This document shows positions 15,895-22,465 of a stretch of 22,478 bases of DNA, one piece after another (within the stretch, counting starts at the first letter, position 1; every line of letters starts with the position of its first letter). The DNA comes from Megamonas sp. UBA1799. GTDB lineage: Bacteria > Bacillota > Negativicutes > Selenomonadales > Selenomonadaceae. Location: NCBI GenBank assembly GCA_002319815.1, contig DCFR01000036.1:1-22478 (forward strand), in the 5' to 3' direction. A program made the translations under genes and the position numbers. The notes under the pieces are model-generated. The model worked only from the letters and a program-made list of their open reading frames with translations, made no database searches and was not told the origin of the DNA.

Positions 15895-15923
15895 AATATA
15901 CCGCGTATTAGACAAAAAGTCAA
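15895..15923 (-). promoter_or_regulatory. Sigma-A promoter of the hrcA operon
   Basis: On the minus strand TTGACT (15923-15918) and TATATT (15900-15895) are separated by 17 nt, each five of six to consensus. A second TTGACT copy lies 9 nt further upstream (15932-15927). The predicted start near 15888 abuts the CIRCE. Confidence 0.8.
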
Positions 15924-16055
15924 TAAGTCAATTTATTTTTTAACGAAATATTTTCCGGCAGTTTCATCTTTTTCCCAATTTTATACAAAACGCTGCCAAA
16001 CGCAAAGACTTGACGCCCAGTCAAAGAAAAAGTGATTATACACGAGTTTCTACCT

Positions 16056-17192
16056 TTACAACAAAAAAGCGGCAAATACAACATTGCCATATTTCATGCC
16101 GCGTTTTGTAAGCCGCACACCGGCATCATCCACGGTGAGCAATCCCTTGGCCCGCATATCGGTCAGTATCGGCGCATAAACAGATTCCAGCGTACAGCCA
16201 AACTTTTCAACAAATTTTTGTCGGTCAATTCCCTGCACCGTGCGCAGCGCTAAAAAGCAAAATTCTTCCATATGAAGAGATCTCGCCGCCGGTTCTTCTT
16301 CATGCGCCGGCAGTTCCCCTTCCATGACCTGCCGGATATACACGGCAATATCGGCCGTATTTTCCTGCCGCCGTCCGTCCCAGTAGGAATGAGCCGCCGC
16401 CCCCATGCCCAGATAAGGAACATCCTGCCAATAGCCAAGATTATGCCGGCTGGCAAAACCAGGCCGGGCAAAATTAGAAATCTCATAGCGGAAAAATCCC
16501 CGCCGCGGCAGCTCCCCCGTCATATAATCGTACATAGCTTCAGCCGCGGCCTCATCCGGCAGTTGAAGCCGGCCTTGCTGCTGCTGCCGGAAAAACACAG
16601 TTTTTTCTTCCACCTGCAGGCCGTAAATTGAAATATGCTGCGGCTGCAAATCCGCTGCTTCCGCCACGCTCGCCGCCAGATCTGCCAACGTCTGCCCAGG
16701 CAGCCCATACATGAGATCCAGACTCACATTTTTAAAACCGGCTGTCCGCGCCATAGACACTGCCTGCCGGGCCTGTTCCGCAGTATGAATCCGGCCTATG
16801 CGCTGCAAGAGCCCATCATTAAAACTCTGCACGCCAAGACTCAGACGATTGGCGCCAGCCGCCAAGATTCCGGCTAAGTATGCGGCATCCACCGTCCCGG
16901 GATTCGCCTCAACCGAAAATTCCGCGCCTGTTGCCAAAGGAAAACAGCGCTGCACCGTCCTAAGAATCCGCTGCAAAAACGGCAACGGCAGGGTCGTAGG
17001 AGTGCCGCCCCCGATATAGACGGTCACGGCCTGTCCCGCAGCAGCAAAAAGAGAGCTCTGCATCGCAATCTCGCGGCACAGAGCCTCCGTATAAGCTTCC
17101 ATATAATGCTCCTGCCCGGCCCAGGACGGAAAATCACAGTAAAAACATTTCTGGCGGCAAAAGGGAATATGCAGATAAAGCTCATAATCCAT
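16056..17192 (-). CDS. hemW: Radical SAM heme chaperone HemW
   Basis: This 378-residue protein is of the HemN-like/HemW family. The radical-SAM cysteines are C12, C16 and C19 in HIPFCRQKCFYCDF. The glycine-rich YIGGGTPTTL, the NPGTVD and LSLGVQSFND motifs, and the HNLGYWQDVPYLGMGAAAHSY block typical of HemW follow, then a helical HemN C-terminal domain. HemW binds and transfers heme rather than oxidising coproporphyrinogen, so older annotation as oxygen-independent coproporphyrinogen oxidase is less likely. Its ATG shares one base with the lepA stop codon (TGATG), so the two are translationally coupled. No strong terminator was seen after it. Confidence 0.93.
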   Translation of the reverse strand: MDYELYLHIPFCRQKCFYCDFPSWAGQEHYMEAYTEALCREIAMQSSLFAAAGQAVTVYIGGGTPTTLPLPFLQRILRTVQRCFPLATGAEFSVEANPGTVDAAYLAGILAAGANRLSLGVQSFNDGLLQRIGRIHTAEQARQAVSMARTAGFKNVSLDLMYGLPGQTLADLAASVAEAADLQPQHISIYGLQVEEKTVFFRQQQQGRLQLPDEAAAEAMYDYMTGELPRRGFFRYEISNFARPGFASRHNLGYWQDVPYLGMGAAAHSYWDGRRQENTADIAVYIRQVMEGELPAHEEEPAARSLHMEEFCFLALRTVQGIDRQKFVEKFGCTLESVYAPILTDMRAKGLLTVDDAGVRLTKRGMKYGNVVFAAFLL

Positions 17193-18988
17193 CAGTGCAC
17201 CTTCAGAATGGCCATAAACGCTTCCTGCGGCACTTCAACACTGCCGACCGATTTCATGCGTTTCTTGCCTTCCTTTTGCTTTTCCAGCAGTTTTCGTTTC
17301 CGGGTAATATCGCCGCCATAGCACTTGGCCAGAACATCCTTACGAAACGCCCGCACATTTTCCCGCGCCACGATTTTATTGCCGATCGCAGCCTGAATGG
17401 GTATCTCGAACATCTGCTGCGGAATGAGCTCTTTCAGGTTAGCCGCCAGCTGCCGCCCACGATAAGCGGCATTATCCACATGAACAATGGTCGACAAGGC
17501 ATCAACCGCTTCCCCATTCAACAGGATATCCAGTTTTACCAGTTTTGCTTCCTTATAGTCGGCCAATTCATAATCCAGCGATGCATACCCACGGGTCATC
17601 GATTTCAGCTGATCAAAATAATCATAAATGATCTCGCTCAGCGGAATATGATAAACAAGCATAACCCGGTTGGTATCCAGATAATCCATCGTCTTAAACT
17701 CACCGCGCTTATTCTGGGAAACTTCCATGACCGCGCCCACGTAATCATTCGGCACAATGACCGTAGCCTTCACGTATGGCTCTTCCATAAAATCAATTTC
17801 CTGCGGTGTCGGCAGCTTCGACGGATTATCAATAGCCATCATCTCGCCGTCCGTTTTATGCACATGATAAATAACACTTGGCGCCGTCGTAATCAGTTTC
17901 AGGTGATATTCCCGTTCCAATCGCTCCTGAATAACATCCATATGCAGCAGTCCAAGAAATCCACAGCGATAGCCAAATCCCAGCGCAATGGACGTTTCCG
18001 GCTCAAATACCAGCGCCGCATCATTCAGCTGTAACTTTTCCAAAGCATCTTTCAGGCTGTCATAATCCGCGCTGTCCACCGGATACAGACCGCAGTACAC
18101 CATCGGCGTTACCCCGCGGTAGCCAGGCAGTGCTTCCGCCGCTGGATTTTCCCCGGTTGTAATTGTGTCACCAACACGCACATCCCGAACATTTTTTAAA
18201 CTGCCGGCGACAAAGCCGACGTCTCCAGCCACCAATTCATCCACATCAACCGGCGCCGGACGGAAACAACCGACATCCGTGACTTCAAACAACTTTCCGG
18301 TAGCCATCATCCGCAGCTGCATTCCCTTGCGAATACAGCCATCCATCAGACGGATATGCGCGATGACGCCCTTGTAGGAATCAAAATAGGAATCAAAAAT
18401 CAGCGCCCGCAGCGGTTTTTCCCGTTCCCCGGATGGAGCCGGTATATCATGCACAATCGCCTCCAGAATTTCTTCTATGCCAATGCCGGTTTTCGCCGAA
18501 GCCAACACCGCATTCGATGTATCCAACCCGATGACATCCTCGATTTCCTTTTTCACCATTTCAGGTTCCGCACTGGGCAAATCAATCTTGTTAATAACCG
18601 GAATGACAGCCAGATCATGTTCCAGCGCCATATAGACATTCGCCAACGTCTGCGCTTCCACGCCCTGCGTCGCGTCCACCACCAACAAAGCGCCCTCACA
18701 AGCCGCCAGACTGCGTGATACCTCATACGTAAAATCGACATGGCCCGGCGTATCAATCAGATTCAATTCATAGGCCTCGCCATTTTTCGCCGTATAATTC
18801 AGCCGCACCGTCTGCGCCTTGATCGTGATCCCCCGTTCGCGCTCCAAATCCATACTATCCAATACCTGTGCTTCCATCTCGCGCTCCGAAAGTGTTCCCG
18901 TATATTCGATCAGCCGATCAGCCAGCGTCGACTTACCATGATCAATATGCGCGATAATCGAGAAATTACGAATATTTTTCGTTTGCAT
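17192..18988 (-). CDS. lepA: Elongation factor 4 (LepA)
   Basis: This 598-residue translational GTPase has G1 AHIDHGKS at 13-20, G3 DTPGHVDF and G4 NKIDLP, then EF-G-like domains and the LepA-specific C-terminal domain with DVLAKCYGGDITRKRKLLEKQKEGKKRM. EF4 affects ribosome translocation under stress and initiation or assembly of 30S subunits. The frame is open to 19042, but GGGAGG lies about 11 nt before the ATG at 18988, the family start MQTKNIRNFSIIAHIDHG. The longer version would span the -10 box. It is the first gene of lepA-hemW. Confidence 0.97.
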   Translation of the reverse strand: MQTKNIRNFSIIAHIDHGKSTLADRLIEYTGTLSEREMEAQVLDSMDLERERGITIKAQTVRLNYTAKNGEAYELNLIDTPGHVDFTYEVSRSLAACEGALLVVDATQGVEAQTLANVYMALEHDLAVIPVINKIDLPSAEPEMVKKEIEDVIGLDTSNAVLASAKTGIGIEEILEAIVHDIPAPSGEREKPLRALIFDSYFDSYKGVIAHIRLMDGCIRKGMQLRMMATGKLFEVTDVGCFRPAPVDVDELVAGDVGFVAGSLKNVRDVRVGDTITTGENPAAEALPGYRGVTPMVYCGLYPVDSADYDSLKDALEKLQLNDAALVFEPETSIALGFGYRCGFLGLLHMDVIQERLEREYHLKLITTAPSVIYHVHKTDGEMMAIDNPSKLPTPQEIDFMEEPYVKATVIVPNDYVGAVMEVSQNKRGEFKTMDYLDTNRVMLVYHIPLSEIIYDYFDQLKSMTRGYASLDYELADYKEAKLVKLDILLNGEAVDALSTIVHVDNAAYRGRQLAANLKELIPQQMFEIPIQAAIGNKIVARENVRAFRKDVLAKCYGGDITRKRKLLEKQKEGKKRMKSVGSVEVPQEAFMAILKVH

Positions 18989-19022
18989 TAAAAAAACTTC
19001 CTCCCAGATGAATACTCTTTCT

Positions 19023-19052
19023 ATTATAACATTCCCGGCCATCCACTAGCAA
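19023..19052 (-). promoter_or_regulatory. Putative promoter of lepA-hemW
   Basis: On the minus strand TTGCTA (19052-19047) and a perfect TATAAT (19028-19023) are separated by 18 nt. It is divergent from, and only 15 bp away from, the rpsT -35 box. Confidence 0.6.
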
Positions 19053-19067
19053 GAAATGAAATAACAG

Positions 19068-19096
19068 TTGCTTTTTCTGCAGCATCATGCTAAAAT
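19068..19096 (+). promoter_or_regulatory. Putative promoter of rpsT
   Basis: TTGCTT at 19068-19073 and TAAAAT at 19091-19096 are separated by 17 nt. The predicted start near 19103 leaves a leader of about 30 nt that includes the G-rich ribosome-binding site. Confidence 0.6.
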
Positions 19097-19132
19097 ACTA
19101 TAGGTAACGAACTATAAAGGGGGGTGAAGTAT

Positions 19133-19399
19133 TTGCCAAACATTAAATCCTCGATCCTGAGTGTAAAATCCGACGCGAAACGCCATGCAAAGAACGTAGC
19201 TGAGAAGTCTCGTGTTAAAATGGCTTCCCGCAAAGTAGTCGACGCGGTTGCAGCGGGAAACGCTGACGAAGCGAAGTCCCTCCTGACTGTAGCTTGCAAG
19301 ACGATTGACCAGGCAGCAGCAAACCATGTTTATCATAAGAACAATGCTGGCCGTAAAAAGTCGCATTTAGCGCAGAAGGTCAATTCCATCGCTCAGTAA
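19133..19399 (+). CDS. rpsT: 30S ribosomal protein S20 (TTG start)
   Basis: This 88-residue bS20 is basic and helical and binds 16S rRNA early in 30S assembly. It is recognised by PNIKSSILSVKSDAKRH, VKMASRKVVDAVAAG and the closing IDQAAANHVYHKNNAGRKKSHLA motif. The family start MPNIKS corresponds to a TTG at 19133, with a GGGGGG run (19119-19124) 8 nt upstream; a GTG at 19124 is in frame but lies within that site. The Escherichia coli gene also begins with a non-ATG codon (TTG), linked to S20 autoregulation. It is a single-gene unit followed by two terminators. Confidence 0.96.
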   Translation: MPNIKSSILSVKSDAKRHAKNVAEKSRVKMASRKVVDAVAAGNADEAKSLLTVACKTIDQAAANHVYHKNNAGRKKSHLAQKVNSIAQ

Positions 19400-19417
19400 T
19401 TTTACATGGATGAGATA

Positions 19418-19441
19418 AAAGCCCGGCAGCAGCCGGGCTTT
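19418..19441. terminator. Terminator after rpsT, usable in both directions
   Basis: AAAGCCCGGC-AGCA-GCCGGGCTTT is a perfect 10-bp stem with a 4-nt loop. It lies 18 nt after the rpsT stop; the T residues at the 3' base read in either direction, so it can also stop holA transcription. Confidence 0.85.
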
Positions 19442-19452
19442 ATTACGTTTTC

Positions 19453-19483
19453 AGACGCCGATTAGGCGTCTTTTTCTTTTTTT
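19453..19483 (+). terminator. Second terminator after rpsT
   Basis: AGACGCC-GATTA-GGCGTCT is a perfect 7-bp stem followed by a long T-rich run (19471-19483). With the hairpin at 19418 it forms a tandem terminator between the convergent rpsT and holA genes. Confidence 0.88.
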
Positions 19484-19500
19484 CGCTTCTGCAACTGCCA

Positions 19501-20556
19501 CTATTCACGGCGGCATAACCGAATCACCGCCTGTTCCAACACCTCCGGCCCGGCCTGCCCCGTTTTTAATTGATAATCCGCATCCGCCAAAGCTAAAAAG
19601 ACATCATGCAGCTGCGCCTCGGAAAAAGTCTGCGCTGCCCGGCCCAGTTTTTCGGCAATATAAGGATTCATCTCCAGCGGACCACCCAGAAGGCGGCCGC
19701 GGACACCCCGGTTCTGCAATGTTTTCGCCTGCCAAAGCTGCCTTACATGGCGGACAAGTCCTGCCAGCAGCAATGGAGGAAACACACCGTCCTCAAGCTG
19801 CCGCTCCAGCAAAGACAAAGCTTTCGGCGCATCGTGCGCCGAAATTGCATCCAGCATAGCAAAACCTGAAACTTCGGGAATACTGGAAAAAACCTGCAAA
19901 AGATCCTGTTTCGTAAACTGCCGGGTCTGCGTGTACATAGCCAGCTTATTAAATTCCTGATCAAGAAACTGCAGCGATATCGTCTGCATCATCCCAACAG
20001 CGCTCATAAAATAACGCAGGGCCTCGCTGTCCAGCTGCCGATTCATCTCCATTAATTTAGAGCGCAGCCATTCATCAATTGTCCAGGCGCGCACCGGCTC
20101 CGCTTCCAGCAAGGCGCCCGCCTTTTCCACCGTCTTGTAAAGCCGCTTTCTTTTGTCCGCCTTGCCATCCGTTTCAAAAATGATATAGCTTGTCTCCGGC
20201 ATGGCGGTAAGCAGGTCCAGAAAGCGTTCCTGCACCCGTCCGGTCCGACTTTTTTTGTCTTTTTCATCTTCAGCCGCCGCACCTTTTTTTTCCCGAAACA
20301 GACTGCTGCCACGCAGCAGAATGACATTTTTATCCGTCAAAAATGGCATCGTTTCAATAAGCTCCGCCAGATCATTTAACGGCAGGTCGCCGCTTAATTT
20401 CTGCAGCCCATCCTGCAGGCCATTACCGCCGGGAAACAGCAGACCTAAAAGCCGCTGCTCCGCTTTTTCAATATAATAAGGTTCCTCACCGGCCAGAAGA
20501 TAAACATGTTGTAATCCATTCTGACGCAGCGAAGCCATAAACGCACCATATTTCAT
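19501..20556 (-). CDS. holA: DNA polymerase III subunit delta
   Basis: This 351-residue clamp-loader delta subunit opens the beta sliding clamp. The N-terminal half carries HVYLLAGEEPYYIEKAEQRLL, TMPFLTDKNVILLRGSSLF and the middle phrase SYIIFETDGKADKRKRLYK. The C-terminal collar includes SGFAMLDAISAHDAPKALSLLERQLEDGVFPPLLLAGLVRHVRQLWQAK and the family ending DADYQLKTGQAGPEVLEQAVIRLC. The GGAGG site is 6 nt before the ATG. It sits next to rpsT, as yqeN does in B. subtilis, but here converges with it. Confidence 0.94.
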   Translation of the reverse strand: MKYGAFMASLRQNGLQHVYLLAGEEPYYIEKAEQRLLGLLFPGGNGLQDGLQKLSGDLPLNDLAELIETMPFLTDKNVILLRGSSLFREKKGAAAEDEKDKKSRTGRVQERFLDLLTAMPETSYIIFETDGKADKRKRLYKTVEKAGALLEAEPVRAWTIDEWLRSKLMEMNRQLDSEALRYFMSAVGMMQTISLQFLDQEFNKLAMYTQTRQFTKQDLLQVFSSIPEVSGFAMLDAISAHDAPKALSLLERQLEDGVFPPLLLAGLVRHVRQLWQAKTLQNRGVRGRLLGGPLEMNPYIAEKLGRAAQTFSEAQLHDVFLALADADYQLKTGQAGPEVLEQAVIRLCRRE

Positions 20557-20588
20557 AACTTTCCTCCATTTCCATTACTTCTCTTATT

Positions 20589-20617
20589 ATTGTAAAGCAG
20601 CCGCGTTGTTTCTTCAA
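20589..20617 (-). promoter_or_regulatory. Putative sigma-A promoter of holA
   Basis: On the minus strand TTGAAG (20617-20612) and TACAAT (20594-20589) are separated by 17 nt. It is back to back with the crcB promoter, whose -35 box begins 8 bp away. Confidence 0.6.
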
Positions 20618-20624
20618 TAAAAAG

Positions 20625-20653
20625 TTGCCACAGATCATTTTTTTTGCTATAAT
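20625..20653 (+). promoter_or_regulatory. Sigma-A promoter of the fluoride riboswitch-crcB unit
   Basis: TTGCCA (20625-20630) and a perfect TATAAT (20648-20653) are separated by 17 nt. The predicted start near 20660 is just upstream of the riboswitch aptamer. Confidence 0.75.
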
Positions 20654-20662
20654 CAATCGCAT

Positions 20663-20718
20663 AGCTTCACGGCGATGGAGTTCGCCGCAAAGTGCCTTTT
20701 GGTAATGATGACTCCTGC
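20663..20718 (+). ncRNA. Fluoride riboswitch (crcB motif)
   Basis: The conserved crcB-motif sequence is present: the hairpin GGCGA (20671-20675) with TCGCC (20682-20686) closes a TGGAGT loop, followed by GCAAA, a short second hairpin and a distal TGATGACTCC. The loop bases GGAGT (20677-20681) are complementary to ACTCC at 20711-20715, which forms the pseudoknot around the fluoride-magnesium site. It precedes crcB/fluC, the classic gene under this control. The exact 5' edge is approximate. Confidence 0.93.
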
Positions 20719-20741
20719 TTATTGGCAGGGGTCTGTTTTTT
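20710..20741 (+). terminator. Expression-platform terminator of the fluoride riboswitch
   Basis: GACTCCTGC (20710-20718) and GCAGGGGTC (20725-20733) form a 9-bp stem with one G-U pair, followed by TGTTTTTT. The 5' arm reuses ACTCC of the aptamer pseudoknot, so aptamer folding and terminator folding exclude each other. This predicts an ON switch: fluoride stabilises the aptamer and allows read-through into crcB. Confidence 0.88.
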
Positions 20742-20771
20742 ACCCGAAAATCAATAAAAAGGAGCGATTCC

Positions 20772-21155
20772 ATGTTTTCACCTAGTTATCTTTGTCTTGT
20801 ATTTGTCGGCGGCGGCTTTGGTGCCGTTTGCCGCTACATGAGCACCATGCTCATCGGCGGCATCGCCGGCACGATATTTCCCCTGGGCACCTTTACCGTC
20901 AACATCGTTGGCAGCTTTATTATGGGCTTCATCATGACCCTTGCCATCGAAGCCGCTGCGCTTTCCGAAGAGCTCCGGCTGCTGCTTGTCATCGGCTTTC
21001 TCGGCGGCTTTACTACCTTTTCTTCCTTTAGTATGGAAACGCTGCTGCTTTTAAAAGGAGGCAGCTGGTTTTTTGCTGCTACCAATATTTTATCGAATGT
21101 GCTGATTGGTCTGGCAGCAACAGCTCTGGGTGGTCTGACCTCCCGTCTTTTCTAG
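20772..21155 (+). CDS. crcB: Fluoride ion channel CrcB/FluC
   Basis: This 127-residue, four-helix membrane protein assembles as an antiparallel dual-topology dimer and exports fluoride passively. Visible motifs are GGGFGAVCRYM (13-23), GTFTVNIVGSF (39-49) with the pore Asn44, and GGFTTFSSFSME (78-89), which holds the phenylalanines that line the fluoride path and the sodium-site loop. Length is typical. GGAG at 20761-20764 is 7 nt before the ATG. A single gene is present, so it should form a homodimer rather than the paired heterodimer forms found in some Firmicutes. Control is by the upstream fluoride riboswitch. Confidence 0.96.
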   Translation: MFSPSYLCLVFVGGGFGAVCRYMSTMLIGGIAGTIFPLGTFTVNIVGSFIMGFIMTLAIEAAALSEELRLLLVIGFLGGFTTFSSFSMETLLLLKGGSWFFAATNILSNVLIGLAATALGGLTSRLF

Positions 21156-21199
21156 CACTGCGGTTAAGTTCGCTACTGCCCCCCCAAAAAGCAACCACT

Positions 21200-21253
21200 A
21201 AAACGCCCTAAAAGCTCGCCGAAAAATGGCACCGGCTTTGCGGGCGTTTTTTA
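21200..21253 (+). terminator. Terminator after crcB
   Basis: AAAACGCCC (21200-21208) pairs with GGGCGTTTT (21242-21250), enclosing a second stem AAAGC/GCTTT (21211-21215 with 21235-21239) and a small GCC/GGC core. A T run follows. It isolates crcB from the downstream cupin cluster. Confidence 0.82.
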
Positions 21254-21309
21254 TATTTGACCGCTATCATTCAGACAAATCAGAAAATCTTTAAAAATAA
21301 AACTAAAAT

Positions 21310-21325
21310 TGGTAACAATAGTTAC
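21310..21325. promoter_or_regulatory. Palindromic operator candidate upstream of the cupin cluster
   Basis: GGTAACAATAGTTACC is an inverted repeat of two 6-nt arms separated by 4 nt, a geometry usual for CRP/FNR-family dimers. It lies about 70 bp before the cupin start, upstream of a weak -10-like TATACT near 21348. The -35 region is poor, which would fit an activator-dependent promoter. The regulator is not in the window. Confidence 0.55.
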
Positions 21326-21393
21326 CGAACAATCATACTGATTTGATATACTTAAAACATAAAAAGAAACGAACCGGAAAGGAGATCTTTATA

Positions 21394-21747
21394 ATGAGTA
21401 CAAAATATCTCAAAAACATTATGCCGGAAGAGGTACTGGACCTGACAAAGCTGGTAGAGTATCAGCCGAGACAAGTCGTCAGCCGGACATTGGTGCAAAA
21501 CCGCGCAATCAGTATTACCCTCTTCGCCTTTGATCAGGGCGAGGAAATCAGCGCTCATACTTCCAACGGCGATGCCATGGTGACCGTTTTAGCCGGAAAT
21601 GCCCGCATTACCATTGGTGAAAAAGATCATACCGTTGCCGCCGGCCAGACCATTGTTATGCCCGCCGGAATACCGCATGCTGTAGCGGCAGAAGACCAGT
21701 TCAAAATGCTGTTGACCGTTGTATTTCCGCTGACGACCAAAGAATGA
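21394..21747 (+). CDS. Small cupin-domain protein
   Basis: This 117-residue single-domain cupin has two cupin motifs: GEEISAHTSNGDAMVTVLAG (about 50-69) and a second around GQTIVMPAGIPHAVAA. Motif 1 keeps one His (H56) with D61 in place of the usual later His/Glu set, and motif 2 keeps H95 or so, so metal binding is plausible but the ligand set is reduced. Related stand-alone cupins have no defined reaction. AAAGGAG (21378-21384) is 9 nt before the ATG at 21394; the longer open frame to 21343 is rejected. It is the first gene of a three-gene plus-strand cluster with ferredoxin and hemerythrin, preceded by a palindrome. Confidence 0.85.
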   Translation: MSTKYLKNIMPEEVLDLTKLVEYQPRQVVSRTLVQNRAISITLFAFDQGEEISAHTSNGDAMVTVLAGNARITIGEKDHTVAAGQTIVMPAGIPHAVAAEDQFKMLLTVVFPLTTKE

Positions 21748-21779
21748 AGTAACGCAGTCACAAAAGGAGAATGATTTTT

Positions 21780-21968
21780 ATGAAAGCAAATCTGGATCGA
21801 TCAGGATGTATTTCCTGCGGCCTTTGCGCCGCCACCTGCCCGGAAGTTTTCCGAATCGCGGCGGACGGTATCGCTGAGGTATATCAGGAAACGGTTCCCA
21901 GCGGCTGTGAGTCATCCGCTGTCGACGCACAGAATGGCTGTCCGGTATCTGTTATTACCGTTGCATAA
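21780..21968 (+). CDS. Single-cluster [4Fe-4S] ferredoxin
   Basis: This 62-residue ferredoxin closely follows the Thermotoga maritima layout: CISCGLC supplies three ligands, the C of the following CPEVF and the C of SGCESS correspond to the pair that can form a disulfide, and the final NGCP supplies the fourth ligand. It is a low-potential one-electron carrier. Two ATG codons are close together; AAAGGAG at 21763-21769 is 10 nt from the ATG at 21780 but only 1 nt from 21771, so the second is chosen. It lies 32 bp after the cupin gene and is probably cotranscribed. A ferredoxin next to nitrosative-stress genes (frdX with hcp) is a known association, here only suggestive. Confidence 0.92.
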   Translation: MKANLDRSGCISCGLCAATCPEVFRIAADGIAEVYQETVPSGCESSAVDAQNGCPVSVITVA

Positions 21969-21991
21969 ACTGCTGCGCGCCTCTCGCCAAT

Positions 21992-22025
21992 CAGCAACCA
22001 GAAAAGACCAGTTTTCCGGTTGCTG
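21992..22025 (+). other. Intercistronic hairpin between ferredoxin and hemerythrin genes
   Basis: CAGCAACC (21992-21999) pairs with GGTTGCTG (22018-22025), and after one mismatch GAAAA pairs with TTTTC, closing a 6-nt loop. No T run follows, so it is more likely an mRNA stability or processing element than a terminator. Confidence 0.55.
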
Positions 22026-22057
22026 CCGCTACATATCCAATCTATAAGGAGAAAATC

Positions 22058-22465
22058 ATGAGCAATCTGAATATGTTAAAAATCCAACATGAAGAAATGC
22101 TGACTTTAATTCAAACGATTGAAGCCGCCGCGGTAAATCCGACGAACAATGCGGCAGAAATTGCCCACAACATCAATGCTCTGTCAGGAAAAATGAAAAT
22201 CCATTTAATGTCAGAAGACCGGTTTCTCTATCCGTCGCTGGCTCAAAGTGAAAATCCGGTTATAAAAGCCACGGCAAAACAATTTAGCCAGGAAATGGGC
22301 GGGCTGGCAGAGCAATTTACTCTTTTTGTCCAGCGCTATAACATACCGAGTAAAATCACTGAAGCTCAAACGGCATTTCTGGCGGACAGCCGCAACATTT
22401 TCCAAACAATCAGGGAGCGAATGACCCGGGAAGACCGCTCCCTCTATCCCCTGCTGGAAAATTAG
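22058..22465 (+). CDS. Hemerythrin-like HHE-domain protein
   Basis: This 135-residue four-helix bundle has the hemerythrin HHE pattern: H11 in IQHEEM, H37, then H49-x3-E53 in KIHLMSEDRFLYPSL, a third helix with FSQEMGGL (E79) and a final helix ending REDRSLYPLLEN. Only three His are present, and the usual EH of helix 3 and H of helix 4 are replaced by E and R, a variant I recall as typical of a particular soluble subfamily rather than a defect. Such proteins bind a di-iron or mono-iron site and are linked to oxygen or nitric-oxide handling. AAGGAG lies 6 nt before the ATG. It is the third gene of the cupin-ferredoxin cluster. Confidence 0.88.
   Translation: MSNLNMLKIQHEEMLTLIQTIEAAAVNPTNNAAEIAHNINALSGKMKIHLMSEDRFLYPSLAQSENPVIKATAKQFSQEMGGLAEQFTLFVQRYNIPSKITEAQTAFLADSRNIFQTIRERMTREDRSLYPLLEN

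Noticed and set aside
16008..16026. Short hairpin TTGAC/GTCAA after hemW as a terminator.
   Set aside because: Only about 5 bp of stem, poor T tract, and about 30 nt beyond the stop codon.
16035..16040. TATAAT on the minus strand downstream of hemW as a promoter.
   Set aside because: The matching -35 position has no resemblance to consensus and no gene starts there within the minus-strand space before hrcA.
20486..20773. Minus-strand open frame of 95 codons across the holA-crcB gap.
   Set aside because: It runs antisense through the fluoride riboswitch and both promoters and has no family features.
22058..22465. Hemerythrin-like protein as a degenerate protein because metal-ligand histidines are replaced.
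   Set aside because: The E and R replacements fit a recurring subfamily pattern (EMGGL in helix 3, R..RE..LYP in helix 4) and the gene is intact with a good ribosome-binding site.
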